Of a DNA stretch of 64,000 bases, positions 19,827 through 30,020 are shown one piece after another. Each line of letters starts with the position of its first letter. The stretch's first letter is position 1. A model generated the notes under the pieces. That model was not told the DNA's origin and made no database searches. It saw only the letters and a list, made by a program, of their open reading frames with translations. The position numbers and the translations under genes were made by a program. Source of the DNA: Klebsiella pneumoniae (GTDB lineage Bacteria; Pseudomonadota; Gammaproteobacteria; Eutrophobiales; Eutrophobiaceae); NCBI GenBank assembly GCA_945878555.1, contig CAMDWI010000018.1:1-64000 (forward strand). The letters run 5' to 3'.

Positions 19827-21515
19827 ATGGCCAAAAAGCCTTCCAGAAACAGACATCTCAATGCGCTGACCCCCGGTTTTGAACTGCACTGGTACGGGTT
19901 TCGCGACATTCTCGGCCAGGGCGGGTTCGGCATTACCTATATCGCCTATGACCGAAACCTCGCCCACGAGGTTGCTATCAAGGAGTACATGCCTGCCGAC
20001 CTTGCCACCCGCGCCAGTGATAATTCTGTCGTCCCAATCTCACCCGAACATGAAGAGCGCTACCAATGGGGACTGGAACGGTTTATCGAAGAGGCACGCA
20101 CACTGGCCCAGTTTGAGCATCCAAATATTGTCCGCGTCCGCAATGTATTCAAGGGCAATAATACGGCCTATATGGTGATGGACTATGAACTCGGCGAAAG
20201 CCTGCAGGACATCCTCAGCCGACGCAAGATGCTGGAAGAAGCAGACATCGAAACCGTCATGTTCCCGATCATTGATGGCATGAAGCTGGTACATGCGCAC
20301 GGATTTATCCACCGTGACATCAAACCGGCCAATATCTTTATCCGAGTCGATGGAGACCCGGTACTACTCGATTTCGGATCTGCGAGACAATCTATGGAGC
20401 AGGGACGAAACTCGATTACGAGTATTTTTTCCAAGGGTTACGCCCCGATAGAACAATACAATACCCGCGAGGATGAGCAAGGTCCGTGGACCGACATCTA
20501 TGCACTCGGGGCAACGATGTTCAGGACAATTGCCGGCGTCCCACCTGCCGACGCTATTGACCGCAGTACCTCGATCAGTATCACCTCACGTGACAGCTAT
20601 GTCCCGGCTGTCGAGATCGGCGCCGGACGTTATTCGGAAACACTGCTACGGGCGATCGATCATGCGATGAAATTCAACCGTGAGGACCGCCCCCAGACCA
20701 TCACCGAATGGCTGTCGGAATTCTCCGGACGCAGTCGTCAGAATGACGAGTCGAAACAACACACACCTCCGGTTGATAATGCCCTTGATGCGATTGCGGG
20801 GATCAAGGCGAATGCAGAAATGGGTGATGCCGAGGCACAGGCCCGACTTGCATTTATGTATGCAAAAGGAATTGAACTGAAGAAGGACGAGCTTATCGCC
20901 GCCAAGTGGTACCAGATGGCGGCCGAACAGGGGCATACCAACTCGCAATATAACCTCGGCGTCATTTTTGCCAAGGGGCGCGGGGTAAAACAGAATTTTG
21001 AAAAGGCATATAAATGGTATACACGTGCCGCCGAGGCCGGAGATATAAACGCCCAGGTCGCACTTTCGTCGATGTATACAAAAGGTGTCGGCGTGGAAAA
21101 GGATGACCGTGCCGCCTTTACCTGGTGCCTGCGGGCCGCCAGAAGAGGCCATCTCAATTCGATGTATAATCTGGGTGAGATGTACCTGAATGGCAGCGGT
21201 ATCACCCTTAATGAAGAAGAAGCCTTCACCTGGTTGAAAAAGGCGGCTGACCGCGATCATATCAAGGCGCAAATGGCGCTTGGCTTTATGTATGGCAAGG
21301 GTCTGGGTACGGCCCGTGACGATGTCGAGGCCTATCACTGGTACCGCAAGGCCGCCGAGGCGGGAGATCCAAATGCACAATACAATCTCGGCCTGATCTA
21401 TTCGAAAGGCAGGGGTATCCGCCCGAATATTATTGAGGCGCGTAAATGGTATAAAAAGTCTGCAGACCAGGGCAATGACAATGCAGAGCAGGCCATGCAA
21501 AGGCTTGGTGACTGA
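19827..21515 (+). CDS. Ser/Thr protein kinase with C-terminal Sel1 repeats
   Basis: A 562-residue Hanks-type kinase fused to Sel1-like (TPR-type) repeats. The kinase domain (about 23-310) has the glycine loop GQGGFG (30-35), Lys52, catalytic HRDIKPAN (162-169) and DFG (182-184), so it should be active. Residues about 325-560 hold six Sel1 repeats of about 36 residues ending in patterns such as YNLGVIFAKGRGV and A..WY..AAE.G, a protein-interaction platform. No transmembrane segment is evident, unlike PknB-type kinases. Its stop overlaps the next start, so it is coupled to the XdhC-MocA gene. Its target is unknown. Confidence 0.93.
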   Translation: MAKKPSRNRHLNALTPGFELHWYGFRDILGQGGFGITYIAYDRNLAHEVAIKEYMPADLATRASDNSVVPISPEHEERYQWGLERFIEEARTLAQFEHPNIVRVRNVFKGNNTAYMVMDYELGESLQDILSRRKMLEEADIETVMFPIIDGMKLVHAHGFIHRDIKPANIFIRVDGDPVLLDFGSARQSMEQGRNSITSIFSKGYAPIEQYNTREDEQGPWTDIYALGATMFRTIAGVPPADAIDRSTSISITSRDSYVPAVEIGAGRYSETLLRAIDHAMKFNREDRPQTITEWLSEFSGRSRQNDESKQHTPPVDNALDAIAGIKANAEMGDAEAQARLAFMYAKGIELKKDELIAAKWYQMAAEQGHTNSQYNLGVIFAKGRGVKQNFEKAYKWYTRAAEAGDINAQVALSSMYTKGVGVEKDDRAAFTWCLRAARRGHLNSMYNLGEMYLNGSGITLNEEEAFTWLKKAADRDHIKAQMALGFMYGKGLGTARDDVEAYHWYRKAAEAGDPNAQYNLGLIYSKGRGIRPNIIEARKWYKKSADQGNDNAEQAMQRLGD

Positions 21516-23302
21516 TGATGGAATATGTGTCGACGCTGGCAAGCTGCAGCCCGATAGACAGCTCGCTTGCAGGTAAACCGGTCACCGGCGCGCCAGGCCT
21601 GTTTGATGGCATGCATTCCAGCCTCGCCGGTATCGTAAGTGCGTACCGCACCCTCAAACAGTCTGAAAGCGAATTTGTCCTCGCCACCATCGTCGAGACT
21701 CAGGGCTCTACCTATCGCAAGGCAGGCGCAAGGATGTTAATCACCCGTGCAGGAAATTACTGCGGTCTGCTCGGGGGTGGATGTTTCGAGTCTGACTTGC
21801 TTGAACATGCAGGCAAGGTATTTCACACCCGTCAATCGCGTCAGTTGTTCTATGATATGCGTTCACCGGAAGATCTGGTCTGGGGACTTGGCCTTGGCTG
21901 CAACGGTGCGGTGAGAATCTGGCTGGAATATGTCACGGCGGTAAATGATTACCTGCCGCTTTCACTGTTCGAGACTGCACTGGCAACGGAATCACCCTCC
22001 GTCATCGTCAGCTGCCTTGTCACGGACTCTGCCACCAGCCATTATTATCTGTATGGTGATGCCGACAAGATCCCGATAGAACACAGTCCGCCGGATGAGT
22101 TGACAGACCAGGCGGCGAGCACGCTGGAGTCAGGTGGCCCTGCACTGCTGGAGATCAACTCTGGTTCTGAACCCTGCATCGCCTTTTTCAGCCGTATCAC
22201 CCCACCGGTAAACCTGCTGGTCATTGGGGCCGGACCCGACGCGCTGCCGGTGACCCATCTGGCACGCCTGCTCGGCTGGCATATCACGGTGGTTGACTAC
22301 CGCGAGAACTATGCACGCCCTGAGAACTTCCCGGCTGCACAGGAGGTTATCTGTGCCTCTCCGGAACAGCTTGGAGAGCGTATCAGGGTCGACAAGACCG
22401 CCGCCGTTGTACTGATGACACATAAATACGAATACGATCTGCGCTACCTCCAACAACTGACAGACCCGGGCCTGCGCTATATTGGTCTGCTCGGGCCCAC
22501 GGCACGCCGAAATGAGCTGCTGCGGGCGGCCGGACCTGTTATCGCAGACACACTGACAGATCGGGTTTACGGACCGGTCGGCCTTGATATCGGCGGTGAA
22601 TTGCCGGAAGAGATAGCCTTGTCACTGCTTGCAGAAATCCAGGCCGTGCTGAACCAGCGCCTGGGTGGCCACCTTGCAGCGGCACGACTGGATACCCCAC
22701 TACCCAAAGCGGCGGGTAAACTTGGCTGTATTGTACTGGCCGCCGGCGGCTCAACCCGGTTTGGGGCATTAAAACAACTGCTGGAGTTTAACGGTAAAAG
22801 CCTGCTGAACCGGATTGTCGGCATCGCCTGTGGGCTGGTCGATAATCGTGTGCTGGTCGTGCATGGACCCAAACCGACCAAGTGTCAGCGCGATATAGCC
22901 GCCTGGAAGGTGAAGAACCTGGTCAATGAAGACTGGACAGACGGTATGTCCGGATCACTCACACTGGCACTTCGCGCCGTACCTGAGGACTATGATGCCG
23001 TACTGATACTGCTGTGTGATCAACCGTTGATCGGCCGCGAACAACTTGATCGCCTGGTAGACTGCTGGAGTCAGAACCCGGACCGCATCATTGCCGGCAA
23101 TTATGCCGACACCGTGGGTGTACCTGCCATCATCCCCCGGAAATATTTTGACCAACTGCTCATACTTGGTGGCGATCAAGGTGCGCGCAAGGTCCTGAAC
23201 CGGCTTGCCGCCGAGATAATAGCCGTGCCGATGCCCGAGGCGGAGTTTGATATAGATACTCCGGAAGATTTTTCCAGGCTGTTGTTCCGTGATAGCAAAT
23301 AA
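21515..23302 (+). CDS. XdhC-like/MocA-like fusion protein (molybdenum cofactor maturation)
   Basis: A 595-residue fusion. Residues about 35-390 form an XdhC/CoxI protein: ATIVETQGSTYRKAGARM and GLLGGGCFESDL at the N terminus and the Rossmann-like XdhC C domain LLVIGAGPDALPVTHLA. Residues about 402-592 form a MocA/MobA-like nucleotidyltransferase: CIVLAAGGSTRFG..KQLL, then LILLCDQPLI and DIDTPED. XdhC proteins bind and sulfurate molybdenum cofactor for xanthine dehydrogenase-family enzymes and MocA makes the cytosine dinucleotide form. No such enzyme is encoded in the window. The start could instead be the ATG giving MHSSLAGI, since the first 33 residues are not conserved. Confidence 0.88.
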   Translation: MMEYVSTLASCSPIDSSLAGKPVTGAPGLFDGMHSSLAGIVSAYRTLKQSESEFVLATIVETQGSTYRKAGARMLITRAGNYCGLLGGGCFESDLLEHAGKVFHTRQSRQLFYDMRSPEDLVWGLGLGCNGAVRIWLEYVTAVNDYLPLSLFETALATESPSVIVSCLVTDSATSHYYLYGDADKIPIEHSPPDELTDQAASTLESGGPALLEINSGSEPCIAFFSRITPPVNLLVIGAGPDALPVTHLARLLGWHITVVDYRENYARPENFPAAQEVICASPEQLGERIRVDKTAAVVLMTHKYEYDLRYLQQLTDPGLRYIGLLGPTARRNELLRAAGPVIADTLTDRVYGPVGLDIGGELPEEIALSLLAEIQAVLNQRLGGHLAAARLDTPLPKAAGKLGCIVLAAGGSTRFGALKQLLEFNGKSLLNRIVGIACGLVDNRVLVVHGPKPTKCQRDIAAWKVKNLVNEDWTDGMSGSLTLALRAVPEDYDAVLILLCDQPLIGREQLDRLVDCWSQNPDRIIAGNYADTVGVPAIIPRKYFDQLLILGGDQGARKVLNRLAAEIIAVPMPEAEFDIDTPEDFSRLLFRDSK

Positions 23303-23466
23303 GGGAGCACCGGCACTACCTTGATGCATGTCTGCACTGTCTGCGGGCAATAACCGGCCGGAAACACAGCAATTACCACGCCGGTCCGATAAGCGCTTGA
23401 CCACACCGCCCGTATCCGATTAATGTCTGGTATGCTTGATGCCTCTTTAGCAGGAGTTTTTTCAGA

Positions 23467-24234
23467 ATGACGTATTGTGTAGCAATCAACGTAAACGATG
23501 GTCTGGTATTTCTGTCTGACTCGCGCACGAACGCGGGAGTAGACAGCGTCAGTACCTACAGCAAGATGCACCGGTTCGGGACAAACGGTGAGCGTCAGTT
23601 CGTCATACTCTCTGCCGGCAATCTCGCCACGACCCAGGGCGTCATGGCGCAGCTAAAACGCGATATCCACCAGTTCTCGCCAAACAATCTGATGACAGTC
23701 GCACACATGGCCGATGCTGCGGATTATCTGGGTGAAGTCAGTATCGCACAGCAGGAAAAACTGACCGGTGGCGGAGCGACCTACGAGGCCAGTTTTATCA
23801 TTGGCGGACAGATCCGTGGCAGTGCCCCGTCTATATTTCTAGTGTATCCGCAGGGCAATCACATCACCACCTCGGGTAACACGGTCTACATGCAGATAGG
23901 TGAGAGTAAATATGGCAAGCCGGTACTCGACCGGATCTTGTCGCCGGAGATCAGTCTGGAAACAGCGTCATTGTGTGCACTGGTGTCTATGGACTCGACC
24001 ATGCGCAGCAATATCACTGTCGGCCCGCCGATAGAGCTAAACATCTACAAGCATGACAGTCTGGCCCCGGGTAACCATTATATTTATGAAGAAGGCAGTG
24101 AATATCTGCGTGAATTGAAGAAGAGCTGGGACCGCAATCTGAAAGATGCTTTTAATCGTTTACCGCAGGTCGCCTGGAGCACGAACTGGGACAATAAGGC
24201 AAACGAGAAAACGAACGACAAATCGGGCAATTGA
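23467..24234 (+). CDS. Anbu, proteasome-like peptidase
   Basis: A 255-residue ancestral beta-subunit (Anbu) of the Ntn-hydrolase proteasome superfamily. The N terminus is MTYCVAINV, so removal of Met exposes Thr as nucleophile; the DSRTNAGVD segment (18-26) is the family signature, and ILSAGNLATTQ follows. Anbu assembles into open ring or helical structures. It commonly occurs with transglutaminase, alpha-E and ATP-grasp genes, all present in the next 6 kb. An AGGAG site precedes the ATG. Confidence 0.94.
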   Translation: MTYCVAINVNDGLVFLSDSRTNAGVDSVSTYSKMHRFGTNGERQFVILSAGNLATTQGVMAQLKRDIHQFSPNNLMTVAHMADAADYLGEVSIAQQEKLTGGGATYEASFIIGGQIRGSAPSIFLVYPQGNHITTSGNTVYMQIGESKYGKPVLDRILSPEISLETASLCALVSMDSTMRSNITVGPPIELNIYKHDSLAPGNHYIYEEGSEYLRELKKSWDRNLKDAFNRLPQVAWSTNWDNKANEKTNDKSGN

Positions 24235-24307
24235 GGCGAATGTTGTATATGAGTTGCGCAGCAACCTGTACTGAAGTCTGGCATAGCAAGTCGCTACGGG
24301 CAGTCTG

Positions 24308-27300
24308 ATGACCATCAAGGTCGGCATTCGCCATACAACAGAATACCTGTTCGAACGACCGATAAATGTCCACCCGCACATCGTACGTCTGCGCCCGGCA
24401 CCACATTGCCGCACCCCGATCCTCAGCTATTCACTGAAGATCACCCCGGACAAGCATTTTATCAACTGGCAACAGGACCCGTTCGGTAATTACCTCGCCA
24501 GACTGGTATTCCCCGAAAAGACCCGCTCGCTGATAGTCGACGTCGATTTGATCGCGGACATGACCGTCATCAACCCGTTTGATTTTTTCCTTGAAGACAT
24601 CGCGGAAAAGTGTCCGTTTAAATATGACGCCCAGTTATTACACGATCTCGGCCCCTATTTGCAAAAATCCGAAAGTGGCCCGTTACTGAAGGCATGGATG
24701 AAGCAGGTCGATCTGACGCCGCGCCCTACCGTACCGTTCCTGGTCGACCTGAATATGAAACTCGCTACACAGATAAAGTATCTGGTACGTATGGAGCCGG
24801 GTGTACAGAGTTGTGAAGAAACGCTGAAACTGGGATCGGGTTCCTGTCGTGACAGCGGCTGGTTACTGGTGCAGATACTGAGGCAGCTTGGACTGGCTGC
24901 CCGTTTTGTCTCCGGTTATCTGGTGCAACTGACCGCAGACGTTGCCGCCCTGGATGGCCCATCCGGTCCGGCACAGGACTTTACCGATCTGCATGCCTGG
25001 GCCGAGGTGTATCTACCCGGTGCCGGATGGGTCGGTCTGGATCCGACCTCCGGACTGTTCGCCGGCGAAGGCCATATTCCGCTGGCCTGTACGCCAGAAC
25101 CGATCACCGCCGCTGCGATTACCGGCAGCACCGAACCGACCAAGGTGGATTTCCGGTTTATCAACCAGGTCACCCGCGTGCATGAAGACCCGCGCGTGAC
25201 CCGACCCTACAGTGAAGATCAATGGCAAAAGATTGTGGCGCTGGGCAATCGCGTCGACAAACATCTGACCGACAAGGACGTCAGGTTGACGATGGGCGGT
25301 GAACCGACCTTTGTCTCGATAGACGACATGGAAGGTGCCGAATGGAATACAGTCGCCCTCGGTCAGAAAAAACGCGAGCTGGCCAGCCAGTTGTTGCTCC
25401 GTCTGAAGGCGAAGTTCGGTCCCGGCGGTCTTTTACACACAGGTCAGGGCAAATGGTATCCCGGCGAGCCGCTACCACGCTGGGCGTTGTCGCTGATCTG
25501 GCGTAATGATGGGCTGCCGGTCTGGAACGATGAGCAGTGGCTGGCGAGTGAGTCTGGCAAATACGCTTTCGGTATAGAACATGCTGAAAAGTTCGTCAAC
25601 ACCTTGTGCAAGGGTCTCGGGATCAAGCCCGAATACATTGTGCCCGGTTACGAAGATGTACTCTACTATATGTGGAAGGAAGGCCGCCTGCCCGAGAACA
25701 CCGACCCACTCGACAACAAGCTGGTCGATCCGCTGGAGCGCCAGCGGCTGGCCCGTCTGTTCACCAATGGATTGAACAAGGTCACCGGATATGCACTCCC
25801 GCTGAAATGGCAGCAGTCCGGAAAGGAAAAAGGTTACTGGAAGAGCAGCCCCTGGCCCTTCAAATTAAAGCATATGTTCCTGCTGGCCGGCGACTCGCCC
25901 ATGGGATTGCGACTGCCACTGGATTCATTGCCGTGGGAACAACCTGACCCGCACGAATTTGACAACATCCGCGATCCGTTCGACCAGCATGAGGCCTTAC
26001 CATCTACAAAAGAGTCGAGGACAGTTGCAGCGAAACAGCCCATCAAGGAACAGGATGATGACCGCAAGATCATCCACACGGCCTTGTGCGTGGAAGCACG
26101 CAATGGCATGTTGTACGTGTTCATGCCACCCTTTACCCGCGCAGAACAGTATCTGGAAGTGATCGCCGTGCTGGAAGCGACCGCGAAAAAATGCAAGACC
26201 CCGATCATCATTGAGGGTTACATGCCACCGCATGACCCGCGCCTGAAACATCTGCAAATCACCCCGGACCCCGGCGTCATTGAGGTGAATGTGCAACCGG
26301 CCAACAACTGGGCGGAGCTGACTGACATCACCGAGACCTTGTACGCCGAGGCGCGCTTGACCAGGCTCGGCACAGAAAAATTCATGCTCGATGGCAAACA
26401 CTCGGGCACTGGTGGTGGCAACCACGTGACCATGGGGTCAAATCTCGCCACGGACAGCCCGTTCCTGCGCCGCCCGGACCTGCTGGCCAGCCTGATCAGT
26501 TACTGGCAACACCATCCCAGCCTGTCGTATCTGTTCTCGGGCATGTTCATCGGCCCAACCAGTCAGGCACCGCGTGTTGATGAGGCCCGTGACGATAACC
26601 TGTACGAACTTGAAATCGCTCTGGCATTATTACCCTCTGGCAACAGCGACCAACCCTGGCTGGTAGACCGTATCCTGCGCAATTTCCTGATTGATCTGAC
26701 TGGCAATACACACCGGGCCGAGTTTTGTATCGACAAACTGTATTCACCGGACGGTCCGGCAGGACGACGGGGTCTGGTTGAGTTCCGCGCATTCGAGATG
26801 CCACCGCATTCCCGGATGGCACTGCTGCAGATCCTGTTACTGCGTGCATTGATCGCACGTTTCTGGGACAAGCCGTACAAACGGACATTGACGCGCTGGG
26901 GCACCGATCTGCATGACCGCTTTATGCTGCGTCACTTTATCCAGGAAGACTTCAGGGCCGTCATCCAGGATCTGGAAGAGAATGGATACAAGTTCGATTT
27001 GCAGTGGTTCGCACCGTTTCTCGAATTTCGCTTCCCGGCAATAGGCGGGGTCACTGTGGGAGGTATACAGCTACAACTACACTCCGCACTGGAACCCTGG
27101 CACGTGCTCGGTGAAGAATCAACTGCACAGGGGACGTCGCGTTATGTCGATTCCTCAGTGGAACGGATGCAGATCAGTGTGAGCAATCTGGTAAATGACC
27201 GGTATGTAATCACCTGCAACGGCAGACAAATCCCCTTGTGCCCGACCGGTATTGCCGGAAACTACGTGGCCGGAGTCCGTTACAAGGCCTGGCAGCCCTG

Positions 27301-27574
27301 GTCGAGCCTGCATCCCACCATCAAGCCACACGTACCGCTGGTATTTGATGTCGTTGACACTGAAAACCAGCGCTCCATCGGTGGCTGCACCTATCACGTC
27401 TCCCACCCCGGCGGCCGTAACTATGACACCTTCCCGGTCAATGCAAACGAGGCCGAGGCTCGACGCAACGCCCGATTCTGGAATTACGGGTACACCCAGG
27501 GCAAGATGATCATCACCCCGGAAAAGATTCATCCTGACCACCCGGTAACGCTGGATTTAAGAGTGCCGAAATAA
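24308..27574 (+). CDS. Transglutaminase-like protein with DUF2126 domain
   Basis: A 1088-residue protein. Residues 1-95 are the bacterial transglutaminase-like N domain; the transglutaminase core has the Cys-His-Asp triad at Cys180 (GSGSCRDSG), His229 (DLHAWAEVYLPG) and Asp245 (GLDPTSG). The C-terminal two thirds is the DUF2126 region with conserved LTMGGEPTFVSIDD, HSGTGGGNHVTMG and RAFEMPPHSRM, resembling a circularly permuted amide-bond-forming fold. It is 74 bp after Anbu on the same strand. A role in making or cutting amide-linked peptides together with the ATP-grasp protein is proposed from the gene neighbourhood of this family; the substrate is unknown. Confidence 0.94.
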   Translation: MTIKVGIRHTTEYLFERPINVHPHIVRLRPAPHCRTPILSYSLKITPDKHFINWQQDPFGNYLARLVFPEKTRSLIVDVDLIADMTVINPFDFFLEDIAEKCPFKYDAQLLHDLGPYLQKSESGPLLKAWMKQVDLTPRPTVPFLVDLNMKLATQIKYLVRMEPGVQSCEETLKLGSGSCRDSGWLLVQILRQLGLAARFVSGYLVQLTADVAALDGPSGPAQDFTDLHAWAEVYLPGAGWVGLDPTSGLFAGEGHIPLACTPEPITAAAITGSTEPTKVDFRFINQVTRVHEDPRVTRPYSEDQWQKIVALGNRVDKHLTDKDVRLTMGGEPTFVSIDDMEGAEWNTVALGQKKRELASQLLLRLKAKFGPGGLLHTGQGKWYPGEPLPRWALSLIWRNDGLPVWNDEQWLASESGKYAFGIEHAEKFVNTLCKGLGIKPEYIVPGYEDVLYYMWKEGRLPENTDPLDNKLVDPLERQRLARLFTNGLNKVTGYALPLKWQQSGKEKGYWKSSPWPFKLKHMFLLAGDSPMGLRLPLDSLPWEQPDPHEFDNIRDPFDQHEALPSTKESRTVAAKQPIKEQDDDRKIIHTALCVEARNGMLYVFMPPFTRAEQYLEVIAVLEATAKKCKTPIIIEGYMPPHDPRLKHLQITPDPGVIEVNVQPANNWAELTDITETLYAEARLTRLGTEKFMLDGKHSGTGGGNHVTMGSNLATDSPFLRRPDLLASLISYWQHHPSLSYLFSGMFIGPTSQAPRVDEARDDNLYELEIALALLPSGNSDQPWLVDRILRNFLIDLTGNTHRAEFCIDKLYSPDGPAGRRGLVEFRAFEMPPHSRMALLQILLLRALIARFWDKPYKRTLTRWGTDLHDRFMLRHFIQEDFRAVIQDLEENGYKFDLQWFAPFLEFRFPAIGGVTVGGIQLQLHSALEPWHVLGEESTAQGTSRYVDSSVERMQISVSNLVNDRYVITCNGRQIPLCPTGIAGNYVAGVRYKAWQPWSSLHPTIKPHVPLVFDVVDTENQRSIGGCTYHVSHPGGRNYDTFPVNANEAEARRNARFWNYGYTQGKMIITPEKIHPDHPVTLDLRVPK

Positions 27575-27618
27575 CCAGGCCAGCAAGTCAGGCTCAAGCC
27601 TTTCTCTGCTTCAAAATG

Positions 27619-28569
27619 CTACTGACTTTGGCTTTGGCCCTTGCCATGGCCAAACCAGCTCTGGCCAACCGTGTTGTGGACCCTGGCAAAATCAATCTGC
27701 AGTTCGTCGATAAATTCATGCAGGCCGGACTGAATCAGTGCAGCCGTATCTATTTTATTGACCATACGCTGGGCCTGCATCATCTCATGCAAGGGCTGTT
27801 CGTGGCCGGGAGACTGGATAAAACAATTCTCCAGTTCATCCAGACAATAACGCACGCTGTGCGGGAACTGGCTGTCCGTTATCAGGAACTTGACGACGTC
27901 CGGGCCGTTGACCCGGTCCTTAACGTGCTGACGGTACATCTGGTAAGCGCCGAGTGATTTGAGCACATTCATCCACAGGATATTATCGTAGGCATCCGGG
28001 ATATTCGCCTGTTCCTGTAACAGGTTGATACAGCCAACATCAAGGATACGAGTGGTCATATCTGCCCGCTCCAGGTTGCGACCCATGCGGATAAAGTTGT
28101 AGGCATTGCCGTGGCTCATATTGCCGAACAACAGGCCTGTCATCTGGTAACAGCGGGTGATTACCTCGCTTAAGAAGTGATGACGGGAATTCTGCTTCAG
28201 GGCAGCATCGCTGTTATTTCGCACATAAAGATAAAATTCATTGATCTTTTCCCAGGCCTCGGCCGGGATAATTTCGCGGGTGGTGCGAGCGTTCTCACGG
28301 GCCGCACTGACGGAGCAGATCAGCGAGGCCGGGTTCGATGTATCGGTCAGCATGAACCTGATGACATTTCGTTCACTGCCCTGTTTATACTTCTCGTAAA
28401 ACTGATCGGAGCTACCGGTGATCTTGATCAAATCTTCCCAGATATGTTTGACAATACCGGGCATGTCCATCAATACATTCGAATAGACACGGATCAGGCG
28501 TGCGGTATTCTCTGCACGCTCAAAGTAACGTCCATACCAGTACATCTTTTCGGCTACACGTGACAGCAT
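27619..28569 (-). CDS. Alpha-E domain protein
   Basis: A 316-residue all-alpha protein of the alpha-E (DUF403) family, with the signature start MLSRVAEKMYWYGRYFERAENTAR and repeated helical segments such as GRNLERADMTTRILD. These proteins are nearly always beside circularly permuted ATP-grasp genes and probably form a complex with them. Its start overlaps the ATP-grasp stop by one base, so they are coupled. The pair converges on the transglutaminase gene instead of joining it in one operon. Confidence 0.94.
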   Translation of the reverse strand: MLSRVAEKMYWYGRYFERAENTARLIRVYSNVLMDMPGIVKHIWEDLIKITGSSDQFYEKYKQGSERNVIRFMLTDTSNPASLICSVSAARENARTTREIIPAEAWEKINEFYLYVRNNSDAALKQNSRHHFLSEVITRCYQMTGLLFGNMSHGNAYNFIRMGRNLERADMTTRILDVGCINLLQEQANIPDAYDNILWMNVLKSLGAYQMYRQHVKDRVNGPDVVKFLITDSQFPHSVRYCLDELENCFIQSPGHEQPLHEMMQAQRMVNKIDTAALIQSGLHEFIDELQIDFARVHNTVGQSWFGHGKGQSQSQ

Positions 28570-30020
28570 CAGGAGCTCCTGCGATCCTCAATCACCCAGG
28601 TGTCCTTGCTGCCACCCCCCTGGGAAGAATTTACTACCAGTGAACCGCGAACCAGTGCCACACGGGTCAACCCACCGGCGGTGACATAGGTGCTGTTACC
28701 CTGCAGGATAAATGGCCGCAGGTCCACATGGCGTGGCTCGATGCCGTTATCACACAGTGTCGGCACTGTTGACAGGTTCAGGATTGGCTGGGCGATATAG
28801 TTGCGCGGGTTACTTTTGATAACACGCCGGATCTCGTCGCGACGAGCATTGGATTCATGCGGGCCGATAAACATGCCGTAACCACCGGACTCATTCGCGG
28901 GCTTGACTACCAGCGCGTCAAGATTGGCGAGCACATGATCTCGCTGTTTCTTGTCCTCGCACAGGAAGCTCGGTACGTTCGGCAGCAGCGGCTCCTCACC
29001 CAGATAGTACTTGATCATGTCAGGCACGTAGGTATAGACCACCTTGTCATCAGCCACCCCGGCCCCTGGTGCATTCGCCAGTGCCACCGTGCCTTTCTTC
29101 CAGGCGCGCATCAAACCGGGCACGCCGAGTACCGAATTGTTGTTAAATGCCTCCGGATCGAGAAACAGATCATCAATGCGGCGATAGATTACGTCCACAC
29201 GCGACAAGCCCTCGATTGTTTTCATATAGACACAATCATCATCGCCAACGATCAGATCTGACCCTTCGACCAGTTCCGCACCCATCTGCTGGGCCAGAAA
29301 CGAGTGTTCAAAATAGGCGGAATTATAGATACCCGGCGTCAGCACCACGATCTCCGGGTAATCCAGCGGTCGAGGGGAAATGGAGGTCAGCGTGTCGGAC
29401 AACTGCGTCGTATAGTCGCCCATATGCATGATATTGTATTTTTCAAACAGCTCGGGGAATACGCGCTTGGTGACCTTCCTGTTTTCAAGCATGTAGGAAA
29501 CACCGGAGGGGACCCGCAGATTATCTTCCAGCACATAGATAGTGCCATCACTGTGTCGGACCAGATCGCTGCCGCAGATATGAGCCCATACACCGAACGC
29601 CGGATTCATGCCCTCACATTCCTTGCGATAGTTTTTCGAGCTGGCGAGCAGTTCTGCCGGGATGACCTTGTCCCTGACTATCTTTTGATCGTTGTACACG
29701 TCCTGGATAAAGTGGTTCAGGGCGGTCAGCCGCTGCTTCAGTCCCTTCTCTACCTTCAGCCATTCACTCTGCAGGATGACCCGAGGAATGATGTCATAGG
29801 GCCATTCGCGGTCGATATTTTCACCTTCACTGTAGACGGTGAAGGTAATGCCCATTGTGCGGATGGCAAGTTCAGCCTCATGACGACGCTGGTGCAGATA
29901 TTCGGGTTTCAGTTTTTTCAGATAATTTACGAGGTGACCCATACCGCGACGAGCCTTGCGGTCTGCGGTCAGCAACTCATCGTATAAACCTTCTACCTTG
30001 TATTTACTGAAGTGATCCAT
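28569..30020 (-). CDS. Circularly permuted ATP-grasp protein (DUF404/DUF407 type)
   Basis: A 483-residue circularly permuted ATP-grasp ligase. Conserved elements are the N-terminal VYSEGENIDREWPYDIIPR, RVPSGVSYMLENR, LTPGIYNSAYFEHSFLA and the ATP-binding VKPANESGGYGMFIGP. The family is predicted to form amide bonds with amino acids or peptides, together with alpha-E and transglutaminase partners. I use the ATG giving MDHFSKY; a TTG two codons upstream is possible. No strong Shine-Dalgarno site precedes either. Two NtrC-like dyads lie 80-150 bp upstream, suggesting nitrogen control. Confidence 0.93.
   Translation of the reverse strand: MDHFSKYKVEGLYDELLTADRKARRGMGHLVNYLKKLKPEYLHQRRHEAELAIRTMGITFTVYSEGENIDREWPYDIIPRVILQSEWLKVEKGLKQRLTALNHFIQDVYNDQKIVRDKVIPAELLASSKNYRKECEGMNPAFGVWAHICGSDLVRHSDGTIYVLEDNLRVPSGVSYMLENRKVTKRVFPELFEKYNIMHMGDYTTQLSDTLTSISPRPLDYPEIVVLTPGIYNSAYFEHSFLAQQMGAELVEGSDLIVGDDDCVYMKTIEGLSRVDVIYRRIDDLFLDPEAFNNNSVLGVPGLMRAWKKGTVALANAPGAGVADDKVVYTYVPDMIKYYLGEEPLLPNVPSFLCEDKKQRDHVLANLDALVVKPANESGGYGMFIGPHESNARRDEIRRVIKSNPRNYIAQPILNLSTVPTLCDNGIEPRHVDLRPFILQGNSTYVTAGGLTRVALVRGSLVVNSSQGGGSKDTWVIEDRRSS

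Noticed and set aside
20646-21542. 298-codon minus-strand frame opposite the kinase Sel1 repeats
   Set aside because: It is a shadow of a repetitive, strongly conserved coding frame and its translation resembles no protein family.
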